Notes under the pieces: generated by a model
What the model was told of the DNA's origin: nothing
Database searches by the model: none
What the model saw: the letters and a program-made list of their open reading frames with translations, nothing else
In this document: positions 32,537 to 33,075 of the stretch, in pieces
How the letters are laid out: each line of letters starts with the position of its first letter
Position numbering within the stretch: the first letter of the stretch is position 1
Translations under genes and position numbers: made by a program
Assembly: GCA_024642465.1 (NCBI GenBank)
Contig: JAHEBA010000037.1
Span: forward strand, 1 to 33,075
DNA from: Alphaproteobacteria bacterium
GTDB lineage: Bacteria; Pseudomonadota; Alphaproteobacteria; Rhizobiales; Aestuariivirgaceae
Direction: 5' to 3'
Length of the DNA: 33,075 nt

Positions 32537-33075
32537 ATGAGCCTGTTCACAAACCTGATCGCTCAAGGGCTGTCGCTGCTGGCCACGCTGTTCGTGCTGG
32601 CCGTGGGGCTTGCCGTGCTGGCGGTGATCGTGATGTTCGTGATCGACGTCAGCCAGCGCAGCGACGCCATTAGGCGCAACTACCCGGTCATCGGACGCTT
32701 CCGGCACATCTTCTCGACGCTGGGCGAATTCTTCCGGCAGTACTTCTTTGCCATGGACCGGGAAGAGATGCCGTTCAACCGGGCGCAGCGGGAGTGGGTT
32801 TGCCGTTCCTCCGCCGGGGCCGACAACACGGTGGCTTTCGGGTCCACGCAGAACGTCACCGCGGTCGGTTCGCCGATCTTCGCCAGCGCCATCTATGCGC
32901 CGCTCGACGGCGAGACGCAGGACCCGCCGGCTCTCGTCATCGGGCCGGGTGCGCGCAAGCCTTACGAGGCTCGCTCGATCATCAATGTCTCCGGCATGAG
33001 CTATGGCGCACTCTCGGCGCCCGCCGTGCGGGCCCTGTCGAAGGGGGCAAAACTCGCCAACTGCTGGATGAACAC
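32537..33075 (+). CDS. FMN-binding glutamate synthase family protein (5' part)
   Basis: The frame is open from ATG 32537 to the window edge (179 complete codons, no stop), so the gene is truncated by the window. An N-terminal membrane helix (about residues 8-36, rich in Leu/Val/Ala) is followed by RRNYPVIGRFRHIFSTLGEFFRQYFF and PFNRAQREWVCRSSAG, then PLDGETQDPP and the start of the FMN/glutamate-synthase barrel with INVSGMSYGALSAPAVRALSKGA. This is the membrane-anchored GltB-domain-only family, not the large glutamate synthase subunit; its true reaction is uncertain. AGGA lies nine bases before the start. It is divergent from arsR. Confidence 0.8.
   Translation, partial: MSLFTNLIAQGLSLLATLFVLAVGLAVLAVIVMFVIDVSQRSDAIRRNYPVIGRFRHIFSTLGEFFRQYFFAMDREEMPFNRAQREWVCRSSAGADNTVAFGSTQNVTAVGSPIFASAIYAPLDGETQDPPALVIGPGARKPYEARSIINVSGMSYGALSAPAVRALSKGAKLANCWMN

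Overview
The window comes from a GC-rich alphaproteobacterium, most like Hyphomicrobiales/Rhizobiales. The support is the gene order (TerB/J-domain gene, ampD, rnpB, then the division and cell wall cluster), class A RNase P RNA placed just ahead of that cluster, a long-linker FtsZ ending in [12 protein letters not shown], a CtrA-like TTAA-N7-TTAT element before ftsZ, and two families of palindromic intergenic repeats common in this class. The exact genus cannot be read from the sequence.

Layout. (1) Positions 1-8010 are accessory. A minus-strand fused 5-oxoprolinase/hydantoinase is divergent from a MarR-type regulator, with a palindromic operator lying inside the oxoprolinase promoter. A short transcript-like unit with its own promoter and terminator follows, then a run of three genes (secreted META-domain protein, aldo/keto reductase, flavodoxin-fold protein). 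Next comes a 735-bp gap rich in hairpins, with a 31-codon ORF and repeat elements, and then a minus-strand EamA transporter. (2) Positions 8066-11462 form the lead-in to the dcw cluster: TerB/J-domain protein, AmpD amidase, a receiver-domain gene with an in-frame amber codon, rnpB, a cold-shock protein and an IF-1 with an RG-rich tail. (3) Positions 11652-29868 hold a tightly packed dcw cluster: rsmH-ftsL-ftsI-murE-murF-mraY-murD-ftsW-murG-murC-murB-ddl-ftsQ-ftsA-ftsZ, closed by an intrinsic terminator. mraZ is missing from the front, and lpxC is missing after ftsZ. (4) Positions 30015-30905 encode bamD. (5) Positions 30902-32417 are a minus-strand arsenic operon, arsR-arsC-aqpS. (6) An FMN-type glutamate-synthase-like gene runs off the right edge.

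How the genes work together. MurE, MurF, MurD, MurC, MurB and Ddl build the UDP-MurNAc-pentapeptide, using meso-DAP as judged from the MurE DNPR motif. MraY and MurG turn it into lipid II. FtsW and FtsI polymerise and cross-link it at the septum, and FtsL, FtsQ, FtsA and FtsZ organise the divisome. AmpD, just upstream, trims recycled wall fragments. Most dcw genes overlap by 4-8 bases, which implies translational coupling. The visible breaks are murF-mraY (65 bp), ftsQ-ftsA (76 bp) and ftsA-ftsZ (139 bp), and the last carries a candidate CtrA/promoter element.

No clearly new defence or mobile system is present. The best candidates for undescribed biology are the structured region at 6430-6954, the short terminated transcript at 4415-4497, and the amber-interrupted response regulator at 9514-9912.
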